In this document: positions 14,980 to 22,040 of the stretch, one piece after another | How positions within the stretch are numbered: position 1 is the stretch's first letter | Layout: each line of letters begins with the position of its first letter | From: Lachnospiraceae bacterium | GTDB taxonomy: Bacteria > Bacillota_A > Clostridia > Lachnospirales > Lachnospiraceae | Length of the DNA: 24,237 bases | Direction of reading: 5' to 3' | NCBI GenBank assembly: GCA_004556565.1 | Contig: SFGN01000039.1 | Span: 1 to 24,237 of the forward strand | Notes under the pieces: generated by a model | Database searches by the model: none | What the model was told of the DNA's origin: nothing | What the model saw: the letters and a program-made list of their open reading frames with translations, nothing else | Made by a program: the position numbers and the translations under genes

Positions 14980-15714
14980 ATGAAATTAATTGCAGATACT
15001 CACGCTCATTCTATAATGAGCGGACATGCTTACAGTACAATACGGGAGATGGCAGCATCGGGAGCGGAGAAAGGGCTTAAAATGATTGCCCTGACAGAAC
15101 ATGCGCCCGAAATGCCGGGAACGTGCGGGCTGTTTTATTTTCAGAATCTGAAAGTGATACCGCGAGAAATGAATGGAATCAAAGTACTGTTCGGGGCAGA
15201 ACTGAATATTATGAATCTGGACGGTGACGTAGATTTGCCGGATAATCTGTGCAGCAGCCTTGACATTGTAATTGCAAGTGTTCATCCGCCGTGTTATGGA
15301 GAAGACCGCGGTATTAAAGAAAATACACAGGCATACGTGAATGTCATGAAAAAACCTTTTATCAATATCATCGGGCATCCGGATGATGGGAGATATCCGA
15401 TAGATTATGAAGTACTGGTGAAAACAGCAAAAGACACCGGAACGCTTCTTGAATTGAATAATTCTTCTCTTCAGCCGGGAAGCTTTAGGAAAGGTGCATG
15501 GGAGAATGCTAAAACTATGCTTGATTTATGCAAACAGTACGAAGTCCCTGTCACAACTGGCAGCGATGCCCATGTTGACGCAGATGCCGGGAATTTTAGT
15601 AATGTGGAAAAACTGCTGGAATACTGTGGATTTCCGGAAGACCTGGTCGTAACGACAAATATGCAGATGCTTTTTCCATATCTGAATGTATCGAAAAGAA
15701 ACACTGGACTTTAA
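14980..15714 (+). CDS. PHP-domain phosphoesterase, YcdX type
   Basis: 244-residue metal-dependent phosphatase of the PHP family. All ligands of the trinuclear site known from E. coli YcdX have counterparts: His8, His10, His16, His41, Glu74, His102, His133, Asp196 and His198. The length also fits YcdX. TTGGAGG precedes the ATG by 7 bases. Substrate is unknown; YcdX-type proteins hydrolyse small phosphate esters in vitro. The promoter of the next gene seems to start in its last codons. Confidence 0.88.
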   Translation: MKLIADTHAHSIMSGHAYSTIREMAASGAEKGLKMIALTEHAPEMPGTCGLFYFQNLKVIPREMNGIKVLFGAELNIMNLDGDVDLPDNLCSSLDIVIASVHPPCYGEDRGIKENTQAYVNVMKKPFINIIGHPDDGRYPIDYEVLVKTAKDTGTLLELNNSSLQPGSFRKGAWENAKTMLDLCKQYEVPVTTGSDAHVDADAGNFSNVEKLLEYCGFPEDLVVTTNMQMLFPYLNVSKRNTGL

Positions 15715-15743
15715 AGTGCTAATGTGTTAATATGTTAAATAGC
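15705..15743 (+). promoter_or_regulatory. Possible promoter and operator of the YerC-like gene
   Basis: TGGACT (15705), a 17-base spacer and TAATAT (15728) form a weak promoter overlapping the end of the PHP gene. It is overlaid by an AT-rich quasi-palindrome with outer arms GCTA (15718) and TAGC (15740) and repeated GTTAA cores. As YerC belongs to the TrpR-like helix-turn-helix group, this could be an autoregulatory site. Inference only. Confidence 0.3.
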
Positions 15744-15772
15744 TATCCGAATAAAAAAAGGAGATATGGAAA

Positions 15773-16069
15773 ATGAATGATAAGATAAGGACGGAAGCAG
15801 TGGATCATATGTTCAGTGCGATTCTGAGTCTGGAGAATAAGGAAGAGTGCTATCAGTTTTTTGAAGATCTTTGTACGATCAATGAATTATTATCTTTGTC
15901 TCAGAGATTTGAAGTTGCCAAGATGCTCAGGGAGAAGCGTACTTATCTTGAGATTGCCGAAAAGACAGGCGCATCTACAGCAACCATCAGCCGGGTTAAC
16001 CGCTCATTGAATTATGGAAATGACGGCTATGATATGGTATTTGGCCGAATGAAAGACGGGCAGGATTAA
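15773..16069 (+). CDS. YerC/YecD family TrpR-like regulator
   Basis: 98-residue DNA-binding protein of the YerC/YecD group, related to the Trp repressor. Residues about 35-80 hold the TrpR-type helix-turn-helix: ELLSLSQRFEVAKML, then YLEIAEKTGASTATISRVNR. The acidic C-terminus ends at GRMKDGQD. AAAGGAG lies about 12 bases before the ATG, with an intervening GGAAA. In B. subtilis yerC also lies near pcrA, and the same neighbourhood is seen here with pcrA 1 kb away. The regulated genes and any ligand are unknown; tryptophan-binding residues of TrpR are not assumed. Confidence 0.9.
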   Translation: MNDKIRTEAVDHMFSAILSLENKEECYQFFEDLCTINELLSLSQRFEVAKMLREKRTYLEIAEKTGASTATISRVNRSLNYGNDGYDMVFGRMKDGQD

Positions 16070-16126
16070 TCCCCGGAAGTGTTAATACATCAGCAAAAAA
16101 GTAATTGAAAATCAGGCAGATAAAAC

Positions 16127-16157
16127 AAAAAGTAGAGGATAAAGCCCTCTACTTTTT
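16127..16157. terminator. Bidirectional terminator between yerC-like and DUF1836 genes
   Basis: AAAAAGTAGAGG and CCTCTACTTTTT form a perfect 12-bp stem with a 7-base loop, with A-run and T-run flanks. The two convergent genes end 58 bases before and 21 bases after it. Confidence 0.9.
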
Positions 16158-16177
16158 ATCTTTTGACGCTTTTATTT

Positions 16178-16789
16178 TTATTTCTCTTTCTTTTGCTCGT
16201 CCTTCCGAATCTTTTCGTCGATCATCTTTTCAATCAGGAATTTCTTAAGGTATACATCGAAACTCAAGCCGCAGATAAAGGAAAAGAATTTCAAATCTTC
16301 GTGTTCGTCTTCCGGGACATCGGTAAACATCTTGTCTGCCATATCATATATTTGTTTCACTTCCTCACAAAATGGTTCCACCTGGATTGCTTCCATCTTA
16401 CAGATTTCGTCATAAATATCTGTGAGGCTCAGCGGATTATCAGTGTGAAAATACTTTTCCGTAATCGGTTTCAGCAAAGATTCAATATCTTTGATAGAAA
16501 GGATGCTCTTAAAATAGTAAATAAAAATCAGAACGAGCATGTGTTCTTTTGAGTACTTTTTCTTTGTAGGCGGAGGAAGCAGATTATTCTTGGCATAATT
16601 GTTGATCATCGTTTTTGTCAGAATCTTATCTTCCGCGTAACGTCGTGTGGAAGACAGCTGTGCCTCCATAAAGGTCGTGACCTGATCCATATACAGGTCG
16701 ATGTTAGGAATATCTTCATGATGGATGTAATCAATATCAAAAAGACCTTCCAGAATACTGTCAAGCATATTTCCAGAATGGATTTTCAT
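16178..16789 (-). CDS. DUF1836 domain protein
   Basis: 203-residue soluble protein of the DUF1836 family, widespread in Firmicutes. The family core is seen at about 57-105: KILTKTMINNYAKNNLLPPP, the KKKYSKEH segment and LIFIYYFKSILSI, resembling a MerR-like winged-helix DNA-binding start, followed by an acidic helical C-terminal part and a Lys-rich tail. GAGGTGATAAC lies before the ATG at 16789. A function as a transcription regulator is an inference from the helix-turn-helix-like core; no target is known. Confidence 0.88.
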   Translation of the reverse strand: MKIHSGNMLDSILEGLFDIDYIHHEDIPNIDLYMDQVTTFMEAQLSSTRRYAEDKILTKTMINNYAKNNLLPPPTKKKYSKEHMLVLIFIYYFKSILSIKDIESLLKPITEKYFHTDNPLSLTDIYDEICKMEAIQVEPFCEEVKQIYDMADKMFTDVPEDEHEDLKFFSFICGLSFDVYLKKFLIEKMIDEKIRKDEQKKEK

Positions 16790-16809
16790 GTTATCACCTC
16801 GATGCTTTC

Positions 16810-16838
16810 ATTATATAGTAATAAAAACCAGATGGCAA
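16810..16838 (-). promoter_or_regulatory. Promoter of the DUF1836 gene
   Basis: On the minus strand TTGCCA, 17 bases and a perfect TATAAT end 20 bases before the start codon, giving a very short leader that still includes the ribosome site. Confidence 0.75.
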
Positions 16839-16988
16839 GAAATATTTACAATTCTGATGATTACAGTTCATATTATTACAAGGGGATATAACCGTTATCT
16901 TCATACTTGCATGTCAGAGAAAGAATATGTTCTCCTGCACGAGGATTGAACGGTTACAACTTGCAGCCTGGAAATAGAAGAAATAAGG

Positions 16989-17017
16989 TTGACAAAAATG
17001 AATGTATGTTCGATAAT
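16989..17017 (+). promoter_or_regulatory. pcrA promoter containing a LexA-like (SOS) box
   Basis: A perfect TTGACA -35, a 17-base spacer and GATAAT -10. Inside the spacer, 17000-17011 reads GAAT-GTAT-GTTC and is followed by G, one mismatch from the Gram-positive LexA consensus GAAC-N4-GTTC; from memory the B. subtilis recA operator also has GAAT-N4-GTTC. A repressor bound there would block RNA polymerase, so damage-inducible expression of the helicase gene is expected. Confidence 0.75.
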
Positions 17018-17085
17018 GATAATGTGTTCTGGCTGTAATCCGGCAGCCGGACGTTTTATTATGTCTGAGATACAGGGGAAGAATT

Positions 17086-19389
17086 ATGAGCATATATGAT
17101 ACATTGAATGAACAGCAGAGGGAGGCTGTATTCCATACGGAAGGACCTCTTTTGATTCTTGCGGGCGCAGGATCAGGGAAGACCAGAGTGCTTACGCACA
17201 GAATTGCATATCTGATTCAGGAAAAAGACGTCGCGCCGTGGAATATCCTTGCAATTACATTTACAAATAAAGCCGCCGGGGAGATGAGGGAAAGAGTGGA
17301 CCGGCTGGTAGATTTCGGCGCGCAGGATGTATGGGTCAGCACCTTTCATTCTGCATGTGTCCGCATTTTAAGGAGGCACATCGAACGGCTCGGATATGAC
17401 AGGAATTTTACAATTTACGATACGGATGATCAGAAGACACTTATGAAAGATGTCTGCCGGTCAATAAATATAGATACAAAACAGTTCAAAGAGAGAATGC
17501 TGTTGTCAGCGATATCCTCGGCAAAGAATGAGATGGTGACGCCTTCGGAATTTGAAAGAATGGCAGGCGGAGATTATGTGAAAAAGAAGACGGCTGAGGT
17601 CTACTGGGAATACGAGAGGCAGCTGAAGTCGAACAATGCGCTGGATTTTGACGATTTGCTTCTCAAAACAGTACAGCTGTTTCAGGACTGTCCGGATGTG
17701 CTGGAATTGTACCAGGAACGTTTTCATTATATTATGGTGGATGAATACCAGGATACGAACACCGTGCAGTTTAAATTTATCAGCCTGCTTGCCGCGAAGC
17801 ATCATAATCTTTGCGTTGTCGGTGACGATGACCAGTCGATCTATAAATTCCGGGGGGCTAATATCCGGAACATCCTGAATTTTGAACAGGAATTTCTGGA
17901 TGCCACTGTGATAAAGCTGGAACAGAATTACCGCTCAACAGAGACAATATTGGACGCGGCAAATGCCGTTATAAAAAATAACAGCGGAAGAAAGGATAAG
18001 ACACTCTGGACAGAAAACGGGAAGGGCGAGAAAATCCATATGAGGCAGTTTGATACCGGTTTTGATGAAGCGGAATTTGTCGCATCGGACATAAAAGAGA
18101 GGGTAAGAAATGGTAATTCCTACCATGATTTTGCCGTGCTTTACCGGACGAACGCACAGTCCCGTCTCTTTGAAGAAATGTTTGTGTCAAGGAGCATACC
18201 GTATAAGATTATCGGCGGGATAAATTTTTATGGAAGAAAAGAAATCAAAGATATCCTGGCATATTTGAAAACGATTGACAATGGACAGGATGACCTCGCG
18301 GTAAAAAGAATCATAAATATTCCGAAACGTGGAATCGGTCTGACTACGATCGGCAGGATTCAGGAATCGGCAACAGAACGGGAAATCGGGTTTTATGAGG
18401 CGCTCGGCGGCCTGGATTTAATTCCGGGCATTGGACGAAGCGCGACAAAGCTGGAATCCTTTGTGGCACTGATTGAATATTTCAAAGGAAGAGTCGGGAA
18501 AATAACATTGTCAGAGCTTGCAAATGAGATTCTTGAGATGACAGCCTACATAGAGACCCTGGAGGCGGAAGGTACGGAAGAAGCTGAAGCGAGAATTGAG
18601 AATGTTAATGAATTTCTCAGCAAAGTTGCAGATTATGAGGAAGAATGCCAGGATCAGGATGTCCCGGTCACTCTGAGCGGATTTCTGGAAGAAGTTGCTC
18701 TGGTGGCTGATATTGACAGCTTGGATGAGGATGCAGATTACGTGGTTTTAATGACACTGCATGGTGCAAAAGGACTGGAATTTCCGCATGTATATCTTGC
18801 CGGGCTGGAGGACGGGCTGTTTCCGGGATATCTGGCGATGGATTCTCAGGAAGACCTGGAAGAAGAAAGGCGGCTTTGTTATGTGGGTATCACCAGAGCA
18901 GAACAGGAACTGACCGTAAGCTGTGCGAGAAGAAGGATGGTAAGAGGTGAGACCCAGTATAACCGCATGTCCAGATTTTTAAAAGAAATTCCGGAAGAAT
19001 TGATGGAGACCGGAGGAAGAAAAATCGAACAGGGAAAGGATAAGCGCGAACAGCAGCCGAACCCGCAGGCAGAGCAGGCCTTCCGTCAACAGCCGTATCA
19101 GCAGGCTCGTCAGGCTTTCCAACAGCAGCCGTATCAGCAGGCTCGTCAGGCTTTCCAACAGCAGCCGTTCCAGATGTCCGGCTTCGGAAAAGCTTCCCAG
19201 CAATTTGCAGTGACGAAGGAAAAAGGGCTTTCTTATGGCGTCGGCGACCGCGTGCGGCATATAAAATTTGGTGACGGCACTGTGCTGGATATCACAGAGG
19301 GCGGGCGTGATTATGAAGTGAAGGTCGAGTTTGATACCGCAGGCATCAAAAAAATGTTTGCTACATTTGCAAAGCTGCAGAAAATATGA
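17086..19389 (+). CDS. pcrA: PcrA/UvrD superfamily 1A DNA helicase
   Basis: 767-residue 3'-5' DNA helicase acting in nucleotide excision repair, removal of RecA filaments and resolving conflicts with transcription. Motifs in order: Q-motif LNEQQREAV (7-15), Walker A GAGSGKT (27-33), ITFTNKAAGEMRERV, Walker B DEYQDT (219-224), GDDDQSIYKFRGA, EQNYRST, the motif V LHGAKGLEFPHV and motif VI GITRAEQEL. After residue about 660 comes a Gln-rich repeat linker, then a Tudor-like C-terminal domain from about 717 (GDRVRHIKFGDGTVLDI), which in PcrA contacts RNA polymerase. AGGGGAAG precedes the ATG. The gene has its own promoter with a LexA-like site. Unlike B. subtilis, pcrB and ligA are not adjacent. 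Confidence 0.96.
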   Translation: MSIYDTLNEQQREAVFHTEGPLLILAGAGSGKTRVLTHRIAYLIQEKDVAPWNILAITFTNKAAGEMRERVDRLVDFGAQDVWVSTFHSACVRILRRHIERLGYDRNFTIYDTDDQKTLMKDVCRSINIDTKQFKERMLLSAISSAKNEMVTPSEFERMAGGDYVKKKTAEVYWEYERQLKSNNALDFDDLLLKTVQLFQDCPDVLELYQERFHYIMVDEYQDTNTVQFKFISLLAAKHHNLCVVGDDDQSIYKFRGANIRNILNFEQEFLDATVIKLEQNYRSTETILDAANAVIKNNSGRKDKTLWTENGKGEKIHMRQFDTGFDEAEFVASDIKERVRNGNSYHDFAVLYRTNAQSRLFEEMFVSRSIPYKIIGGINFYGRKEIKDILAYLKTIDNGQDDLAVKRIINIPKRGIGLTTIGRIQESATEREIGFYEALGGLDLIPGIGRSATKLESFVALIEYFKGRVGKITLSELANEILEMTAYIETLEAEGTEEAEARIENVNEFLSKVADYEEECQDQDVPVTLSGFLEEVALVADIDSLDEDADYVVLMTLHGAKGLEFPHVYLAGLEDGLFPGYLAMDSQEDLEEERRLCYVGITRAEQELTVSCARRRMVRGETQYNRMSRFLKEIPEELMETGGRKIEQGKDKREQQPNPQAEQAFRQQPYQQARQAFQQQPYQQARQAFQQQPFQMSGFGKASQQFAVTKEKGLSYGVGDRVRHIKFGDGTVLDITEGGRDYEVKVEFDTAGIKKMFATFAKLQKI
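19093..19164 (+). repeat. Two perfect 36-bp tandem copies in pcrA linker
   Basis: Two identical in-frame copies of a 36-base unit encode PYQQARQAFQQQ; degenerate partial copies flank them on each side (about 19069-19173). They lie between the helicase core and the C-terminal Tudor-like domain. Perfect identity including silent positions points to recent duplication. Confidence 0.92.
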
Positions 19390-19476
19390 TAGAAGTGAAA
19401 ACTACAGTGCGATGCAATAAAAAAACAATAACTTCTCTAAAAAAAAGATAATTTTGTAGTAATCTGATAATGTTGG

Positions 19477-19485
19477 TGCTATAAT
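19477..19485 (+). promoter_or_regulatory. Extended -10 promoter of the small membrane protein gene
   Basis: TGCTATAAT is a perfect extended -10 element. A TTGTAG lies 20 bases upstream, too far to be an ideal -35. The gene starts about 40 bases downstream. Confidence 0.6.
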
Positions 19486-19522
19486 AACAGAAAAGACTTC
19501 TCATGAAAGAAGGGGAAAGGAC

Positions 19523-19774
19523 GTGTACGATATGAACAGAATTGAAGAATTAATTGCAGAAACAAAACTGAATGAGCTCCTTCGTAAAAAGGAAGACGAG
19601 CAGAAGAATACCGTAATCTGGATTCTTGCAGTCATTGGTGCTGTAGCAGCTGTGGCAGCAATCGCATTTGCTGTATATAAGTTAGTGGTTCCGGATTATC
19701 TGGAAGACTTTGATGAAGATTTTGATGACGAGCTGGATGATTATTTCAGCGATGAAGAAGACGAAGACGAGTGA
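19523..19774 (+). CDS. Small membrane protein with acidic tail
   Basis: 83-residue protein with an N-terminal amphipathic helix (NRIEELIAETKLNELLRKKE), one membrane helix at about residues 30-53 (VIWILAVIGAVAAVAAIAFA and onward) and an extremely acidic C-terminus of nearly only Asp, Glu, Phe and Tyr. The GTG at 19523 fits AGGGG spacing; the ATG at 19532 (80 residues) fits AAAGG and is nearly as likely. It has its own promoter and terminator. I do not recognise a named family; similar small proteins seem to occur in Lachnospiraceae, which is an impression only. Orientation would probably place the acidic tail on one defined membrane face. Confidence 0.75.
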   Translation: MYDMNRIEELIAETKLNELLRKKEDEQKNTVIWILAVIGAVAAVAAIAFAVYKLVVPDYLEDFDEDFDDELDDYFSDEEDEDE

Positions 19775-19816
19775 TTCAATCTGATGATTGATGAAATGAA
19801 GAGATGCAATGAAATT

Positions 19817-19848
19817 ACGGGATGTGGCACAGACTGCATCCCGTTTTT
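19817..19848 (+). terminator. Intrinsic terminator after the small membrane protein gene
   Basis: ACGGGATG and CATCCCGT form an 8-bp stem around a 12-base loop, followed by TTTTTC, 42 bases after the stop codon. Confidence 0.85.
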
Positions 19849-19912
19849 CTGGTTAAAGACGTTAATTGAAAAACGGACAATAAAACAGTAGAAGGAAATA
19901 TAGAAAGAAGAT

Positions 19913-21559
19913 ATGAAAAAAGGACAGGTCTTTGAAGGTATTATTGAAAAGGTGGAATTTCCAAACAAGGGAATCGTATATGTGGCGGAGGAGAACAGGC
20001 ATGTCATTGTTAAAAATGGAATGCCGGGACAGAAAGTCCGCTTTGTAGTAAATAAATTTAAAAGCGGTAATGCGGAGGGACGTCTGCTGGAAGTGCTTGA
20101 AAAATCACCGCTTGAGACAAGAAAACCGGTCTGCAGCCAGTTCCCGGCCTGCGGCGGCTGTATGTATCAGACGATGTCTTATGAAGCACAGCTTAATATG
20201 AAATCCGCCCAGGTGAAAGAAATTATTGATAAAGCACTCTATCCGGGAAGAAGCTATCTGTTTGAAGGGATAAAACCAAGCCCGAAGGAATTTGGTTATA
20301 GAAATAAGATGGAATTTTCATTTGGCGATGAGTATAAGGATGGGCCGTTGTCGTTAGGTCTTCATAAAAAAGGGAGTAATTACGATGTACTTACGACAGC
20401 AGACTGTAGGCTTGTTCATGAAGATATGACGAAAATACTCTCATGCGTGCTGGAATATTTCCGGAAACCGGGAGTCGGTTATTATAAGAAAATGGCACAT
20501 ACAGGATATTTGCGGCATCTGCTTCTGAGACGTGGTGACACAACGGGAGAAATACTGGTAAATCTTGTTACGACCACACAGGAAACATATGACTTACAGC
20601 CGCTGACAGAAGAGCTGCTGTCGCTTGATCTGGAGGGGAATATTGTCGGCATTTTGCACATCCTCAATGATTCGCTCTCAGATGTGGTGCAAAGTGATGA
20701 GACCAGAATTCTTTGGGGCCAGGATTATTTCTATGAAAAACTACTAAATCTTCAGTTTAAAGTAACCCCATTTTCATTTTTCCAGCCGAATACGAGGGCT
20801 GCAGAAGTGCTGTACAGCACTGTCAGGGAGTATATCGGAGATATCCATGACATGACTGTTTTTGATTTGTTCAGCGGAACCGGGACGATTTCACAGGTGC
20901 TCGCTCCGGTCGCGAAACAGGTGATTGGTGTAGAGATTGTGGAAGAGGCAGTTGCGGCAGCCCGTGAAAATGCGGCAGAAAATGGTCTTGATAACTGTAA
21001 GTTCATTGCAGGAGATGTGTTTAAGGTACTGGATGAAATCGAAGAAATGCCGGATGTTATCGTGCTCGACCCGCCAAGAGACGGCATCCATCCAAAGGCT
21101 CTGCCGAAAATTCTCGATTACCAGGTGGATAAGATTGTTTATATCTCCTGTAAACTGACAAGCCTCGCAAGAGATCTGGAAATGATGCAGGGGAGAGGAT
21201 ATGAGGTGGTAAAATGCACGGCTGTGGATCAATTCTGCGGGACGGTGCATGTGGAGACGGTTGTTCTTTTGTCCCAACAGAAGCCAGATGACACGATAGA
21301 GATCGACTTAGACCTGGACGAGTTGGATGCCACCAGTGCCGAGTTGAAAGCAACCTATCAGGAAATCAAAGATTATGTGCTGAAAGAATTTGGCTTGAAG
21401 GTTTCAAATTTATATATTTCTCAAATAAAACGGAAATGTGGAATTGAAGTAGGAGAAAATTATAATCTTCCGAAATCGGAAAATTCTAAAGTTCCACAGT
21501 GTCCGAAAGAGAAGGAAGATGCTATCCGAGCTGCCCTGAAATATTTTGCAATGATCTAA
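19913..21559 (+). CDS. rlmD: RlmD/RumA-type 23S rRNA (uracil-5-) methyltransferase with extra C-terminal tail
   Basis: 548-residue SAM-dependent methyltransferase, predicted to make m5U in 23S rRNA. It has a TRAM domain (about 1-60), iron-sulfur cysteines Cys74, Cys80, Cys83 and Cys165, FFQPN (289-293), the SAM loop LFSGTGT (319-325), DPPRDG (386-391) and the nucleophile Cys413 in YISCKLTSLARD. In many relatives the motif reads SCNPxTLARD; here Lys-Leu replaces Asn-Pro. The normal fold ends near residue 454 (VETVVLLS). The last 95 residues (from about 21275) form a separate tail with ATYQEIKDYVLKEFGLKVS and ending in LKYFAMI, of the type supplied by elements that insert in rumA. The ribosome site (GAAAGAAG) is modest. 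Identity is sure for the core; exact rRNA position is by homology. Confidence 0.92.
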   Translation: MKKGQVFEGIIEKVEFPNKGIVYVAEENRHVIVKNGMPGQKVRFVVNKFKSGNAEGRLLEVLEKSPLETRKPVCSQFPACGGCMYQTMSYEAQLNMKSAQVKEIIDKALYPGRSYLFEGIKPSPKEFGYRNKMEFSFGDEYKDGPLSLGLHKKGSNYDVLTTADCRLVHEDMTKILSCVLEYFRKPGVGYYKKMAHTGYLRHLLLRRGDTTGEILVNLVTTTQETYDLQPLTEELLSLDLEGNIVGILHILNDSLSDVVQSDETRILWGQDYFYEKLLNLQFKVTPFSFFQPNTRAAEVLYSTVREYIGDIHDMTVFDLFSGTGTISQVLAPVAKQVIGVEIVEEAVAAARENAAENGLDNCKFIAGDVFKVLDEIEEMPDVIVLDPPRDGIHPKALPKILDYQVDKIVYISCKLTSLARDLEMMQGRGYEVVKCTAVDQFCGTVHVETVVLLSQQKPDDTIEIDLDLDELDATSAELKATYQEIKDYVLKEFGLKVSNLYISQIKRKCGIEVGENYNLPKSENSKVPQCPKEKEDAIRAALKYFAMI

Positions 21560-21589
21560 GACATCGCTGATTTCAAGGAGGAATAACAC

Positions 21590-21961
21590 ATGAAAAGCAC
21601 ATTTGAAAAAATGGGTGGAACCTACACACTGGGAGCAGATGGAATTTACTATCCGAATCTTGTCAGTAAAGATGAAGAACCGCATTATGGGAAGTACGGA
21701 AGGATGCGAAGGCAGTATCTGAAAGAACATCGTCCGGCAATCTATTCACTGTGTATGCTGGAAGACAAACTGACGGAACATTTGAATGATGTGGATGATG
21801 AGGCACAGGAGAGGATGGAAGTTTTGTTGCTACAGATGATGGAAAAACAGGGAATTACCGAAGCGTTAAAGGCTCATGACCAGATGGCATGGATTGGAGC
21901 TGTAAATGGTATTCGTAATGCAGCAGAAGAGATTGTGTTAAAAGAATTGATTTACAGGTAA
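21590..21961 (+). CDS. tnpV: TnpV-family transposon-encoded protein
   Basis: 123-residue protein of the TnpV family found on Tn4451-like and related clostridial mobilizable elements. Typical features are the YYPNL start, GKYGRMRRQYLKEHRPAIYS, a middle helix with TEHLNDVDDEAQERME and the ending WIGAVNGIRNAAEEIVLKEL. Its role is unknown and it is not the transposase. AAGGAGG lies 9 bases before the ATG. It starts 30 bases after rlmD and converges with the relaxase gene. Confidence 0.88.
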   Translation: MKSTFEKMGGTYTLGADGIYYPNLVSKDEEPHYGKYGRMRRQYLKEHRPAIYSLCMLEDKLTEHLNDVDDEAQERMEVLLLQMMEKQGITEALKAHDQMAWIGAVNGIRNAAEEIVLKELIYR

Positions 21962-21962
21962 A

Positions 21963-22011
21963 CAAAGAGCTGAACAAGTAGGACGAAAAATCCCATTTGT
22001 TCAGCTCTTTG
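21963..22011. terminator. Hairpin between convergent tnpV and mob genes
   Basis: CAAAGAGCTGAACAA pairs perfectly with TTGTTCAGCTCTTTG (15 bp) around a 19-base loop. Its flanks are only moderately T-rich on both strands (GTTTATAA and GTTTACC), so it is a likely bidirectional terminator of uncertain strength. Confidence 0.7.
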
Positions 22012-22040
22012 AGTTTATAAGGGGTTAAAGAGACGCTTAA

